Below are positions 1-7,829 of a DNA stretch of 33,830 nucleotides, in pieces. The notes beneath the pieces are model-generated. The model was given only the letters and a program-made list of their open reading frames with translations, did not search any database and was not told the DNA's origin. The stretch's first letter is position 1. Each line of letters begins with the position of its first letter. The position numbers and the translations under genes were made by a program. This DNA comes from a virus. The stretch spans positions 1 to 33,830 of the IMG/VR virus record IMGVR_UViG_3300028829_000675; one strand, given 5' to 3'.

Positions 1-1
1 A

Positions 2-229
2 GCACCGCTCCTCTTCGCAGCGGTCGGCTATCTGCTGATGTCGTTAAATGAGTTGGAAAACCGTCTCTATCAGGTAGAATCACGGATGATGCAGCTGGTC
101 ACCCCCGACGGACAGATTGTCCCATCACCGGGTAACGCCATTGCCCGTCAACAACTCAGGGAAAACCTGATGCACACCATTCACGATCTACAGGTCCGCC
201 TGTCACTGCTGGAGGCGAAGGGTGGCTGA
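2..229 (+). CDS. Small membrane-anchored coiled-coil protein (5' end outside window)
   Basis: The frame is open from base 2. The first available ATG is at 38, but no Shine-Dalgarno (SD) sequence precedes it. The codons before it encode a hydrophobic stretch (APLLFAAVGYLLM) that looks like the end of a transmembrane helix, so the true start probably lies left of the window. After the helix comes a heptad-like region (ELENRLYQVESRM) and a second helical stretch near the C-terminus (IHDLQVRLSLLE). The stop overlaps the next gene by 8 bp. The layout of one N-terminal membrane helix plus coiled coil recurs at 10501 and 23762. A lysis accessory or membrane-anchored virion-assembly factor is possible, but no family was recognised. 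Confidence 0.6.
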   Translation, partial: APLLFAAVGYLLMSLNELENRLYQVESRMMQLVTPDGQIVPSPGNAIARQQLRENLMHTIHDLQVRLSLLEAKGG

Positions 230-1406
230 CGATATCAGAGAACTGAATGCACTTGTCGAAAATTATGGTCGGGAGTTCCAATCTCCTGACCGGCGTCGTG
301 GCCCGTCGTTAGCGTCGGCTCGTCTGTACAACGAAGACTACCAACCAGCCACCGGCAGTCAACAGGCCGAGATGCTTATGTCCTTGCTTCCGGGTGTCGG
401 GGAAGGACTAGACGCTGCCCACTTCGCCAAAGATATTGGTGATCGTAATTATCTTGGGGCAGGTTTGTCGGGTCTGTCAATGATTGTCCCCGGACTCGGG
501 GCAGCTACAATTAAAAAAATTGCCGGGGCCACGCAAAAGGGCAGTCCTGTTGTGAGTAAGTTTACTACCGGACGCGGTTCTACGTACGAACAGTATAATG
601 ATGGAACAACACAGCGAAATCGGAGCGGTGCCAGACATAGAGATACGTCAACAGGACTACAGCCACGATCAAATAAGACGGTATTTGCAGACAAAGATTC
701 GATCAATAGTGTTGGTGGGATATTCCAAAATACTGACATGGCAACACGTCTTGATCCTGTTTTTGATAACGACGGAAACATTACAGAGATGTCTCTTAAT
801 CTCCTAGAAGACTTCGGACCACGCCGCGCAGGAGAAAGTCTTGCCTCAGTACCAGTCACAACACGGCCTGAAGTAGGTCTCTACCCAGTAGAAATAGGAA
901 ACCCGGAAAGTCCCATGGGCAGTTCTGGAAGTGGTGTTCACTTTGGATCAGAGATTATTTCTGTAGACTCAGCTAAACCAGTAAACTACAGCCGTGGCGG
1001 CTCTAAATTTCGTGAAGGACCACCTATAAACATAGGAGACACCACACATCCTTCTCTTCTCACATCTGACGGAGAAACCCCGGAAGCTCTCTACCGAGTT
1101 GTCTCCCGAAAAGAATTTGACAAAGCCCAAGAAAGTGGTAAGTTTACCCCGAGCAGTTTCTATGAACGAACACACGCCTCCTCCTCCCCGGATATGCGAT
1201 ATAAAAACGCACCGGATGATGTAGTTATAAAAATTAAATATGATCCTGATGATGGTTGGTATTCAAAACAGTCTCTTGACGAAGTCTATGGAGTAACTAG
1301 ACAAGATATTCCAATTTCCCGGATTAGCGAATTCCCCGTCCAGAAAAAAAGTCGTGGCGGCTCTGTCGTCGAACGACCTAACAATTACGAACCGAAGGCA
1401 ATCTAA
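222..1406 (+). CDS. Unknown virion-module protein with a possible ADP-ribosyltransferase-like C-terminal domain
   Basis: 394 residues from a GTG start with a good SD (GGAGG at 211-215). The GTG and the upstream stop share GTGGCTGA. Visible parts are an N-terminal LVENYG motif also found at the start of the portal, a hydrophobic glycine-rich segment (about residues 77-102), a polar low-complexity middle, and a compact C-terminal unit (about 289-372). That unit opens with LYRVVSR, has HASSSP (318-323), then a VVIKIKYDPDDGW strand and ends in IPISRISEF. The order resembles predicted ADP-ribosyltransferase/toxin folds on phage polyvalent proteins; this is inference from pattern only. The tail carries SRGGSVV, a motif shared with other proteins here. 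It sits next to the portal, so a head-packaged protein is plausible. Confidence 0.55.
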   Translation: MADDIRELNALVENYGREFQSPDRRRGPSLASARLYNEDYQPATGSQQAEMLMSLLPGVGEGLDAAHFAKDIGDRNYLGAGLSGLSMIVPGLGAATIKKIAGATQKGSPVVSKFTTGRGSTYEQYNDGTTQRNRSGARHRDTSTGLQPRSNKTVFADKDSINSVGGIFQNTDMATRLDPVFDNDGNITEMSLNLLEDFGPRRAGESLASVPVTTRPEVGLYPVEIGNPESPMGSSGSGVHFGSEIISVDSAKPVNYSRGGSKFREGPPINIGDTTHPSLLTSDGETPEALYRVVSRKEFDKAQESGKFTPSSFYERTHASSSPDMRYKNAPDDVVIKIKYDPDDGWYSKQSLDEVYGVTRQDIPISRISEFPVQKKSRGGSVVERPNNYEPKAI

Positions 1407-3703
1407 TGTCACTCGTTGAAAACTATGGCCCGATGCTTCCCACGGGTCTTGAAGTCGAAATGGAAGAAGGCCCTGAGTTCGAGATGGAGATGGATGACAT
1501 CGACATCGAAGGGATGAGCCTGTCCCCGGAAGACATAGATTTTATGTCGGCCATGCAAGACGAAGTTGTTGCAGAAATTGAAATCCCACACTTTGCCAAC
1601 CTTGCCGAATATCTTGGCGATGAAGAACTATCAGATGTTGCTGAGAAAGTCATCGAAGGATTTGATGCCGACAAGGACAGCAGGGCAGACTGGGACGAGA
1701 CACTGACCCGTGGTCTTGATCTTCTCGGCCTGAAGTTTGAGGAGACCGGGACGGCCTTTCAAGGATCGTGTGCGGCAACACACCCGCTTATTATTGAGTC
1801 GGCAGTCAAGTTCCAGTCGAAGGCGTCTCAGGAAATTCTCCCATCTAATGGTCCTGTCCGGACACAGATAATCGGTGATCCTGACTCCCAGATTGTCCAG
1901 CAGTCGAACCGTGTCCGAAAGTTTATGAATTATGAACTGACCGAGATGATGCCCGAATACTTCGACGAGATGGAGCGGATGCTTTTCCATCTCCCCATCG
2001 TCGGGTCGGCAATCGTCAAGATGTATTACGATGCAGGTCTGGCCCGTCCGACAGCAGAACACATCCCGATTGATCAGTTCTATGTAAATTATTCAGCAAC
2101 TGATCTCCGCCGGGCAGACCGGTACACCCACGTCATCTACAAGTCCCCGGTCGATCTCCGCAGAGACATCCGTGCCGGGATGTACGCAGACATTGAAGAC
2201 CTCTCAGACGAGCCTGACGGGCAGGGCAGATCAGACAATGAGATTTCATCCAAGATTGATGAGATCATGGGTCTGGCCGGGAACATGTCTGAAGACCCGG
2301 AGTACACCCTCCTTGAGCAGCACTGCTACATGGAACTCGAAGATGATGATCAACCTTATCCTTACATTATCACCGTAGAAGAATCGTCACGGTCGGTCCT
2401 GTCGCTCCGGCGCAACTATCGTGAAGATGATCCTCTCTCAGAAAAAATGATTCACTTCACCCACTATCGTTATGTCCCCGGTTTCGGATTCTACGGTCTG
2501 GGCTTGATCCATCTGATCGGGAACCTGACCATGACGGCCACCTCTGCGATGAGGGCGCTTGTCGATGCCGGACAGTTCGCCAACCTCCCCGGAGGATTCA
2601 AGGCGAAGGGTGTCCGTGTTGTCGGTGATAACGACCCGATCAGCCCCGGTGAGTTCAAGGAAGTTGAGGCACTCGGGATGGACCTGAACAAGGCCATCGT
2701 CAATCTCCCGTACAAAGAACCGTCCCAGACACTCTTCCAACTACTCGGGTTTGTCTCCGGCGCAGCCGAGAAGTTTGCCGACCAGACAGATCAAGTTGTC
2801 TCAGACGCAGCATCGTACGGTCCTGTCGGGACAACCATGGCCTTGCTCGAAGCATCGGCCAAGTTCTTCACAGCAGTTCATAAGCGTCTCCACCATGCCC
2901 AGCGTCAGCAGTTCAAGATTCTGGCCCAGATTAACGAAACCTTTGTCCCGGTGAACGGCTACCCGTACGCCACCCCTGAAGGTGATATGACAATCTTTGC
3001 CCAAGATTTTGACGGCAGGGTTGATGTTCTCCCCGTCTCGGACCCGAACATCCCGAGCCGGGCACACCGATTGTCCCTGTCTAGTTTGGCCCTCCAGCTA
3101 TCAGCACAGACACCTCCGGGGACATTCAACACCCCCGAACTTATCCGTCAGGTTCTTGAGGCAGCAGACTTCCCGAACATTGATCAGGTCATCCCGAAGA
3201 AGCAGGAAGCCCAGCCGGGTGATCCTGTCACGGATATTATGAATGCCACAAAGGGAATGCCTATCGCAGCCTTCCCCGGTCAGGATCATGAGGCACATAT
3301 TCAGGTCAAGACAAACTTCTTGTCCGACCCGACATCGGGTGCATCGGATGCCCTGAAACAGTTCGTCCCGATTATTCAGGCCAACATTCAGGAACATATG
3401 ATGCTCCGGTACAAGACACAGATCGAGGGTGTGGTTGCCCAGACTGTCAGATCGAGGGTGTGGTTGCCCAGACTGTCCCCCCAGAGCAGTATCAGATGGC
3501 TGTCCAGCAGGGAATGCAGGACGCAATTATCGCAGAAGCAGCGGCTCGTGTTGCCACGGCTAATCAGCAGATTGTCTCCGGTGGCACACCAGAACAGCAG
3601 CTTGTTGCACTTCAGGGAGAGCGTGTCCGTCTTGATGAGGAGAAACTACAACTCGACGCTATCAAGGATGCGGCCAACATTGCAACTAAGAACCGTCAGC
3701 TAG
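1406..3703 (+). CDS. Portal protein, main part (reading frame broken near its C-terminus)
   Basis: The portal forms the dodecameric DNA channel at the capsid vertex. The start overlaps the previous stop as TAATG. The N-terminus is very acidic, followed by the conserved portal body: TRGLDLLGLKFEETGTAFQ, then HPLIIESAVKFQSKASQEI, MLFHLPIVGSAIVKMYYD, and a long helical part around VVSDAASYGPVGTTMALLEA with KRLHHAQRQQFKIL. The length and pattern fit portals of short-tailed marine phages. About 672 codons read correctly, to QIEGVVAQTV. A 29-bp duplication then shifts the frame and the last ~90 residues are Arg/Ser-rich nonsense ending at 3703. The proper C-terminus is encoded at 3460-3861. Removing one copy of the duplication gives one 808-residue protein. 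Confidence 0.85.
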   Translation: MSLVENYGPMLPTGLEVEMEEGPEFEMEMDDIDIEGMSLSPEDIDFMSAMQDEVVAEIEIPHFANLAEYLGDEELSDVAEKVIEGFDADKDSRADWDETLTRGLDLLGLKFEETGTAFQGSCAATHPLIIESAVKFQSKASQEILPSNGPVRTQIIGDPDSQIVQQSNRVRKFMNYELTEMMPEYFDEMERMLFHLPIVGSAIVKMYYDAGLARPTAEHIPIDQFYVNYSATDLRRADRYTHVIYKSPVDLRRDIRAGMYADIEDLSDEPDGQGRSDNEISSKIDEIMGLAGNMSEDPEYTLLEQHCYMELEDDDQPYPYIITVEESSRSVLSLRRNYREDDPLSEKMIHFTHYRYVPGFGFYGLGLIHLIGNLTMTATSAMRALVDAGQFANLPGGFKAKGVRVVGDNDPISPGEFKEVEALGMDLNKAIVNLPYKEPSQTLFQLLGFVSGAAEKFADQTDQVVSDAASYGPVGTTMALLEASAKFFTAVHKRLHHAQRQQFKILAQINETFVPVNGYPYATPEGDMTIFAQDFDGRVDVLPVSDPNIPSRAHRLSLSSLALQLSAQTPPGTFNTPELIRQVLEAADFPNIDQVIPKKQEAQPGDPVTDIMNATKGMPIAAFPGQDHEAHIQVKTNFLSDPTSGASDALKQFVPIIQANIQEHMMLRYKTQIEGVVAQTVRSRVWLPRLSPQSSIRWLSSRECRTQLSQKQRLVLPRLISRLSPVAHQNSSLLHFRESVSVLMRRNYNSTLSRMRPTLQLRTVS
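3419..3476 (+). repeat. Perfect 29-bp tandem duplication inside the portal gene
   Basis: Bases 3419-3447 and 3448-3476 are identical (29 bp, beginning cagatcgagg and ending cccagactgt). Identity continues for one further base. Because 29 is not a multiple of three, the portal frame is lost after the first copy and the correct frame is regained only through the second copy. Deleting either copy gives the uninterrupted junction AQTVPPEQYQM. Possible causes are uncollapsed overlap at a contig join, a chimeric read, or a genuine slippage duplication. Confidence 0.95.
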
Positions 3704-3861
3704 ACCTGAAGGAAGACCAGCAACGGATGGTCGCCCTCAAGGATGGTATTAAAATTATGTCTGACAAAGAGGAGGCCGAACTTGATCGTGAAGAAGATCG
3801 TCGTAAAATGCTGCTTGATCTCCTTGCTGATGTTGCCAAGTCAGAGGCCGCTGATGGCTGA
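3460..3861 (+). CDS. Portal protein, C-terminal fragment (out of frame with main part)
   Basis: The fragment starts at a GTG inside the second copy of the 29-bp duplication; this is not a natural start, and no SD fits it. The residues are highly charged and helical: an Ala/Gln-rich stretch (QYQMAVQQGMQDAIIAEAAA), then a long coiled coil (QGERVRLDEEKLQLDAIKD, followed by KNRQLDLKEDQQRM), ending with an Asp/Glu/Arg-rich helix. Long C-terminal helices of this kind form the barrel of P22-type portals and are common at the end of marine podovirus portals. Its stop overlaps the lysozyme start as ATGGCTGA, as expected for the true end of the portal gene. As written it would not be translated on its own. 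Confidence 0.8.
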   Translation: MVAQTVPPEQYQMAVQQGMQDAIIAEAAARVATANQQIVSGGTPEQQLVALQGERVRLDEEKLQLDAIKDAANIATKNRQLDLKEDQQRMVALKDGIKIMSDKEEAELDREEDRRKMLLDLLADVAKSEAADG

Positions 3862-4588
3862 ATCAATACCCGTGCCAAGACAAAAACCTGCCCCGCCAGA
3901 TCGGGTGGAAGAAGTACAAAAATTGTTACGTGCCGCCGGGTTTGGTGATGCAGCAGTAGCCGGAATCATGGGAAATATTCACGTTGAAACTGGAGGTACG
4001 TTTGACAGTAGAAAACGTCAGGATAACAACGGTCCGGGCCGTGGACTTTTCCAGATGGAGCCGGGTACGGGTAAATTAGATGAATACCAGATATGGTTAG
4101 ACCAGACGGGACGGGGAGATACTTCCGACAACCAGATTAAATTTTTTAGGGACACAATTTATAGCCCGGCAGAAATGGAGTCTATTGTCGGAAGAGATGT
4201 AGCTGGACACGGAAACGTCAGAAAACTTAGAAAGATAATGGACTCTGATGATCCTGAAATGATATCCCGGAGAGTGTCTGAACTATGGGAAAAACCCGGA
4301 AAACCACATATGGATCGACGGCTTGAGGCTACAAACAGATACTATCAAGAGAACCTGCCACCACTAGCATCTGATCTTGTTGCGAGTGCCCCTGTTAACA
4401 ACATAGAAGAACCAGAAGAACCAAACGGAATTAGAAATTTGATCTCAAACATTCTTGGTTCGTTCAGAAATAATAACGATACAGCTAGTTTTGATACATC
4501 TGAGTCTCGTAGTACACTTTCTGAGCGGAAATTTTCCCCGAAAGATGAAGCACAGTTTCAAAATCTTATGCAACGACTGAAGGAATAA
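3854..4588 (+). CDS. Phage tail-lysozyme-type peptidoglycan hydrolase
   Basis: 244 residues from the ATG at 3854, whose first 8 bases contain the portal stop. The open frame extends upstream, but that part overlaps the portal and has no signal. Residues ~15-165 match the phage tail lysozyme family (Phage_lysozyme2 type): a short helix (VEEVQKLLRAAGF), AAVAGIMGNIHVETGG with the probable catalytic Glu45, then GRGLFQMEPGTG, and a late region with RRVSELWEKPG and MDRRLEATNRYY. The last ~75 residues are polar and probably unstructured. No signal peptide or membrane helix is visible, so it either needs the distant 3TM holin or acts from the virion during entry. Its place directly after the portal favours a virion enzyme, but that is inference. 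Confidence 0.8.
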   Translation: MAESIPVPRQKPAPPDRVEEVQKLLRAAGFGDAAVAGIMGNIHVETGGTFDSRKRQDNNGPGRGLFQMEPGTGKLDEYQIWLDQTGRGDTSDNQIKFFRDTIYSPAEMESIVGRDVAGHGNVRKLRKIMDSDDPEMISRRVSELWEKPGKPHMDRRLEATNRYYQENLPPLASDLVASAPVNNIEEPEEPNGIRNLISNILGSFRNNNDTASFDTSESRSTLSERKFSPKDEAQFQNLMQRLKE

Positions 4589-4591
4589 ATT

Positions 4592-5794
4592 ATGGCAATT
4601 CAAGACGATATTATGGCGATGCTGTCGCAAATTCCTAGTGGTGGAAATCGGGCGACAGCCGCTGGTAAAGAAGGCGTAAACATGTACGGACGCATATCTG
4701 ATCTCATTACTGATGAAGATAAAATGTATAAGGCCCAGCGAGAACTCGGTTCGCTTTATGATCCAATTCAGTTTGGCAGTCTTGATGAGCAGATGCGACA
4801 AGACCCCCTGACAGGTGGGGGCGTTGCAGATATTATCCGCAAGTATATGGATGATGCCGGGGACGGTGTCCCTGACGATATGATTGTTGACGATACTCGT
4901 GCAGCCGAGCGAATGATGGAAGTATTGCCGTCTCCAAACACTGCTCCGCTTACACCTGTCGAAATTGAAGAACTTCCAGTATCTGCCCCACAAATCCCTG
5001 TCGATGCTGGACAACTTCCCCCGCCATTGCCCCGTCCTGATTTTGATCCAGAAGACGCTGAAAAACTTATTCGTGAAGCGGATCAGGGTCTTGCCGGTCT
5101 GATGGCCGGGCAGATGGCACCGCTTCGTGCGTCCGACATTGAACCCACGGCTGAATACAGGCCCGGACAGGCTAAACTTATGGGGGCTATGCGCGACATG
5201 TCTCAAAGTCCCTCTGCTCGTCGTCCTGAAGGAATGTCGGAGGAACAGAACCAAGCCTTTACGCGAATGATGAAATCGCAGATAGCCAACGAATTATTTC
5301 CACGGACCGGAATGAGTCCTGAAGATGCTTATGATCTTTTCATGAGCGGCGATGCAGAGGCAGAAGGCAAAATGATGGATCGTATGGGCGGTCCTAGCGG
5401 ACGTGAATATACAGAAAAACGCGGACGGCTAACTGAAGGCGACAGAGAATATCAGGCTCTTGCCATCGGCTCTACGTTTATCCCTTTCGCTGCTATTCCA
5501 AAACTTGCAGCACAAGTTGGTATCGGTGCTAGTGTAGTTAATAAATTTCTAAGCGCCGGACCAGCCGGAGTCAAAAGACTGGAGTCTATGATTAGGTCCA
5601 AACTTAAACCCATTCCTAATAAGACTCCGGGGGACAGCCAAACTATGAGGCAACGAGTCCCACTAACCCCTACTCGAAATCCTCTTCAGGAAAAACTATA
5701 TCAGCAGATGCAAAATCCCGGCGGACCTACAGGCGGTCTGGCCCGAGGCGGGGCTGTCCGCGACAACATCATGAATACTTATGGGAGAATGTAA
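4592..5794 (+). CDS. Unknown virion-module protein with C-terminal RGG-V motif
   Basis: 400 residues, starting 3 bp after the lysozyme stop. The first half is acidic, with a proline-rich stretch (residues ~125-155, including QLPPPLPRPDFDPEDAEKL). A hydrophobic segment (FIPFAAIPKLAAQVGIG, about residues 298-314) could touch membrane or pack inside a particle. The tail is basic and glycine-rich, ending GGLARGGAVRDNIMNTYGRM. The RGG-x-V element recurs in neighbouring proteins. The gene overlaps the next by one base (TAATG). No family was recognised; position and composition suggest a head-internal or ejected protein. Confidence 0.55.
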   Translation: MAIQDDIMAMLSQIPSGGNRATAAGKEGVNMYGRISDLITDEDKMYKAQRELGSLYDPIQFGSLDEQMRQDPLTGGGVADIIRKYMDDAGDGVPDDMIVDDTRAAERMMEVLPSPNTAPLTPVEIEELPVSAPQIPVDAGQLPPPLPRPDFDPEDAEKLIREADQGLAGLMAGQMAPLRASDIEPTAEYRPGQAKLMGAMRDMSQSPSARRPEGMSEEQNQAFTRMMKSQIANELFPRTGMSPEDAYDLFMSGDAEAEGKMMDRMGGPSGREYTEKRGRLTEGDREYQALAIGSTFIPFAAIPKLAAQVGIGASVVNKFLSAGPAGVKRLESMIRSKLKPIPNKTPGDSQTMRQRVPLTPTRNPLQEKLYQQMQNPGGPTGGLARGGAVRDNIMNTYGRM

Positions 5795-5997
5795 TGGCTA
5801 GTCAAGCAGAGGTAAACGAAGCCATAGGAATACGTAACACCCCCGGCGATAAAGACGACAAGTACGCTAAAAAGGTGATTAAAACTGCAACTCCTGAACA
5901 ATTAAAAACTGCACGGGAAGAAGTTGTTGTTAAAAAAGCAGCCGGTGGTCGGGTAGGTAAATCCTATCGCGGTTACGGTGCAGCACGTTGTAACTAG
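5794..5997 (+). CDS. Small basic protein with GG-x-V C-terminal motif
   Basis: 67 residues, start coupled to the previous stop (TAATG). Lysine-rich with a helical middle (ATPEQLKTAREEVVVKK) and the tail AAGGRVGKSYRGYGAARCN. The GGRV element resembles the RGG-x-V tail of the gene just upstream and elements in the ejection proteins. No known family. The stop codon overlaps the strong SD of the next gene (AGGAGG at 5996-6001). Confidence 0.55.
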   Translation: MASQAEVNEAIGIRNTPGDKDDKYAKKVIKTATPEQLKTAREEVVVKKAAGGRVGKSYRGYGAARCN

Positions 5998-6006
5998 GAG
6001 GCCACC

Positions 6007-6153
6007 ATGGCTAAGAGTAAACTATCTAAATTAAATTCTAAAACCTTTGGTAACACTGCCAAGATTCCTCAGTCAGATTTCAGTGTTCGTGCTGATCTTG
6101 AGGTTCTTCGTAAGTCTCCCAAGTCTGCTTATCAGATTAAAAAAGGTAAATAA
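6007..6153 (+). CDS. Very small lysine-rich protein
   Basis: 48 residues from the ATG at 6007, with a perfect AGGAGG SD five bases upstream. Sequence features are MAKSKLSKLNSKTFGNTAK at the N-terminus, a short acidic patch (VRADLEVL) and the tail AYQIKKGK. It lies in the same tight gene chain as its neighbours. The strong ribosome site is the main evidence that this short frame is real. Function unknown; a DNA- or capsid-associated accessory protein is possible given its charge. Confidence 0.5.
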   Translation: MAKSKLSKLNSKTFGNTAKIPQSDFSVRADLEVLRKSPKSAYQIKKGK

Positions 6154-6188
6154 ACCTTACCCCGTCTTCCCCACGTAACGGAGAAACA

Positions 6189-6377
6189 ATGTATTACGAA
6201 GACATAAAAAAACAAATAAAATCTCAGATTATTGAGTACGAGAAACTCCTTGGATCGGGAGCACCAGAAGACTATTCTTCCTATCGTCAATACGTTGGCA
6301 CCATCTCAGGATTGAAGTGGTGTCAGGATTTGGTCGCACAAATCCAGAAACGTACAGCGGAAGGAGATGACGACTAA
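6189..6377 (+). CDS. Small helical protein of unknown function
   Basis: 62 residues preceded by CGGAGAAACA-ATG. Predicted almost entirely helical: YYEDIKKQIKSQIIEYEKLL, then a loop with Tyr residues, then GLKWCQDLVAQIQKRTAEGDDD. Its stop shares one base with the co-chaperonin start (TAATG). Comparable ~60-residue proteins occur next to capsid genes in short-tailed phages, where they are usually unassigned. No catalytic motif is visible. Confidence 0.55.
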   Translation: MYYEDIKKQIKSQIIEYEKLLGSGAPEDYSSYRQYVGTISGLKWCQDLVAQIQKRTAEGDDD

Positions 6378-6796
6378 TGGTAATGGAACCAAAGATGGCA
6401 GGAGCCATCAGTAATGCCGACTGGGCACAGGACGATAACGTGGCGGACCCGTCCCCGCTCCCGGTAATTCCGGGCTACCGTATCTTGATCAGACCTCTTC
6501 AGGTTCAGGGCAAGACAAAAGGCTCGATACTACTCCCTGACAGTTTTCAAGATGACATCAACTACCTGACCACAGTAGGTCGTGTTGTTGCTGTCGGCGA
6601 TCTTGCATACGAAGATAGTGAAAAGTTTTCAAAAGGACCGTGGTGTAAGGTCGGAGATTTTGTCTGTTACGGCAAGATGACCGGGAACAAACTTCGGTAC
6701 AAGGGCGTAAACTTTATCCTGCTCTATGATGATCAGGTAATCATGAAAATTGAAGACCCGTCGGATGTTGATCCGATGTTTAATATCGCCTCATAA
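6377..6796 (+). CDS. GroES-like co-chaperonin (Cpn10 fold)
   Basis: 139 residues with AAGGAG at 6361-6366. Residues 31-125 follow the GroES order: PGYRILIRPLQVQGKTKGSI, then the mobile-loop hydrophobic triplet ILL (51-53, compare IVL in GroES) in GSILLPDS, VGRVVAVGDLAYED, the conserved WCKVGDFVCYGKMTGNKLRY and a final strand VNFILLYDDQVIMKIED. Viral GroES homologues such as T4 gp31 replace host GroES on GroEL so that the capsid protein can fold. Its place between portal and scaffold/capsid genes supports that role here. It has a longer N-terminus (about 30 extra residues) than bacterial GroES. Confidence in the fold is high; the client is inferred. Confidence 0.85.
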   Translation: MVMEPKMAGAISNADWAQDDNVADPSPLPVIPGYRILIRPLQVQGKTKGSILLPDSFQDDINYLTTVGRVVAVGDLAYEDSEKFSKGPWCKVGDFVCYGKMTGNKLRYKGVNFILLYDDQVIMKIEDPSDVDPMFNIAS

Positions 6797-6817
6797 GCGT
6801 AACCTATGGAGACAGCA

Positions 6818-7813
6818 ATGGCTGATGATGATTGGAACGAAGTTGATACTACGGCAGTATCAACAGACGAAGACAAAGTAGAGTACGAGCTTGAAGAAGA
6901 GCCTGTCAAAGAAGAAAAACTAGAAGTTGAGAAAGACACTGAAGAAGTTATCGAGGTAGACGAAGACGCCCCCGATCCTGATCCGGTAGAAACTGCCCCG
7001 GAACTAGATGGTGTTGAGACAGACGGGGCGCAGAAACGTATCCGTCAGCTTGTCCGACAACGTAAGGAACGTGAAGAGCAGATCATTGCACAACAGATGC
7101 AGGTCGCTGCCCTTGAAGAAAAACTTCAACAGACAGAGCAGAAGAACGCCGAAGTCTTCAAGAAGAACTATGACGTAACGGAACGTCAGCTTCAGGAAAA
7201 AACTGAGATGGCTCGTCAGCAGTATCTTCGGGCGTACGATGATGGCGACAAAGAAGCCATGCTGTCGGCGCAGGAAGCCATGATGGACGCCCGTCAGAAC
7301 ATCTCTCTGGTCAAACAGGGTCGTCAGGATGTTGAAAGATATTCTGAAGAACTTGTAAAACACGCCGAGACGGCTAATAATCAACAGGTAGCCCAGCAGC
7401 AACAGGCGTACGACCCCAAAGCTGTTGAATGGGCAGAGAGTAATACATGGTTCGGTCAGGATCAGGTAGCCACAGCCGCAGCACTGGCGATTGACGCAAC
7501 GCTGAAGAATGAAGGTTACGATCCGACGGACGATAATTTTTATAGAGAAGTTGATAAACGTCTCCGGACGGAACTTCCTAACAAGTTCGGGGCTGCTCCT
7601 GCCCCGGCAACACAGGAGCAAGTGGTTGGGGGACAGTCGCGTAAGTCGCCCGATTCTGTAGGTAAGAAAGGTAATCGGAAGGTTAAGTTGACCAAGTCTG
7701 ATATTGATCTTGCAACTAAATGGAATATACCACTTGAACGCTACGCCAAAGAAAAGGCAAAAGCAGACAAAGCAACAGAGACGGGCGATTATACGTCCAT
7801 CAATGTTGGTTAA
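6818..7813 (+). CDS. Capsid scaffolding protein
   Basis: 331 residues from the ATG at 6818, chosen over the ATG at 6806 because GGAGA (6808-6812) is correctly spaced from 6818. The N-terminal ~65 residues are extremely acidic. Residues ~70-190 are a long charged coiled coil rich in Gln/Glu/Lys/Arg (LVRQRKEREEQIIAQQMQVA, LQQTEQKNAEVFKK). A globular part follows (AVEWAESNTWFGQDQVATAA) with a lysine-rich C-terminus. This acidic head, coiled-coil middle and basic tail directly before the capsid gene is typical of phage scaffolds, which shape the procapsid and then leave. No protease domain is visible. Confidence 0.8.
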   Translation: MADDDWNEVDTTAVSTDEDKVEYELEEEPVKEEKLEVEKDTEEVIEVDEDAPDPDPVETAPELDGVETDGAQKRIRQLVRQRKEREEQIIAQQMQVAALEEKLQQTEQKNAEVFKKNYDVTERQLQEKTEMARQQYLRAYDDGDKEAMLSAQEAMMDARQNISLVKQGRQDVERYSEELVKHAETANNQQVAQQQQAYDPKAVEWAESNTWFGQDQVATAAALAIDATLKNEGYDPTDDNFYREVDKRLRTELPNKFGAAPAPATQEQVVGGQSRKSPDSVGKKGNRKVKLTKSDIDLATKWNIPLERYAKEKAKADKATETGDYTSINVG

Positions 7814-7829
7814 CGCGGAGGACGAAAAC

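Noticed and set aside
3419-3476. Programmed frameshifting or a regulatory duplication in the portal gene
   Set aside because: No slippery heptamer or pseudoknot is visible, and the shift is fully explained by a perfect 29-bp direct duplication.
4445-5254. A 269-codon open frame on the - strand opposite 4592-5794
   Set aside because: Composition is that of an antisense shadow (His/Arg/Cys-rich) and the + strand gene has proper coupling to both neighbours.
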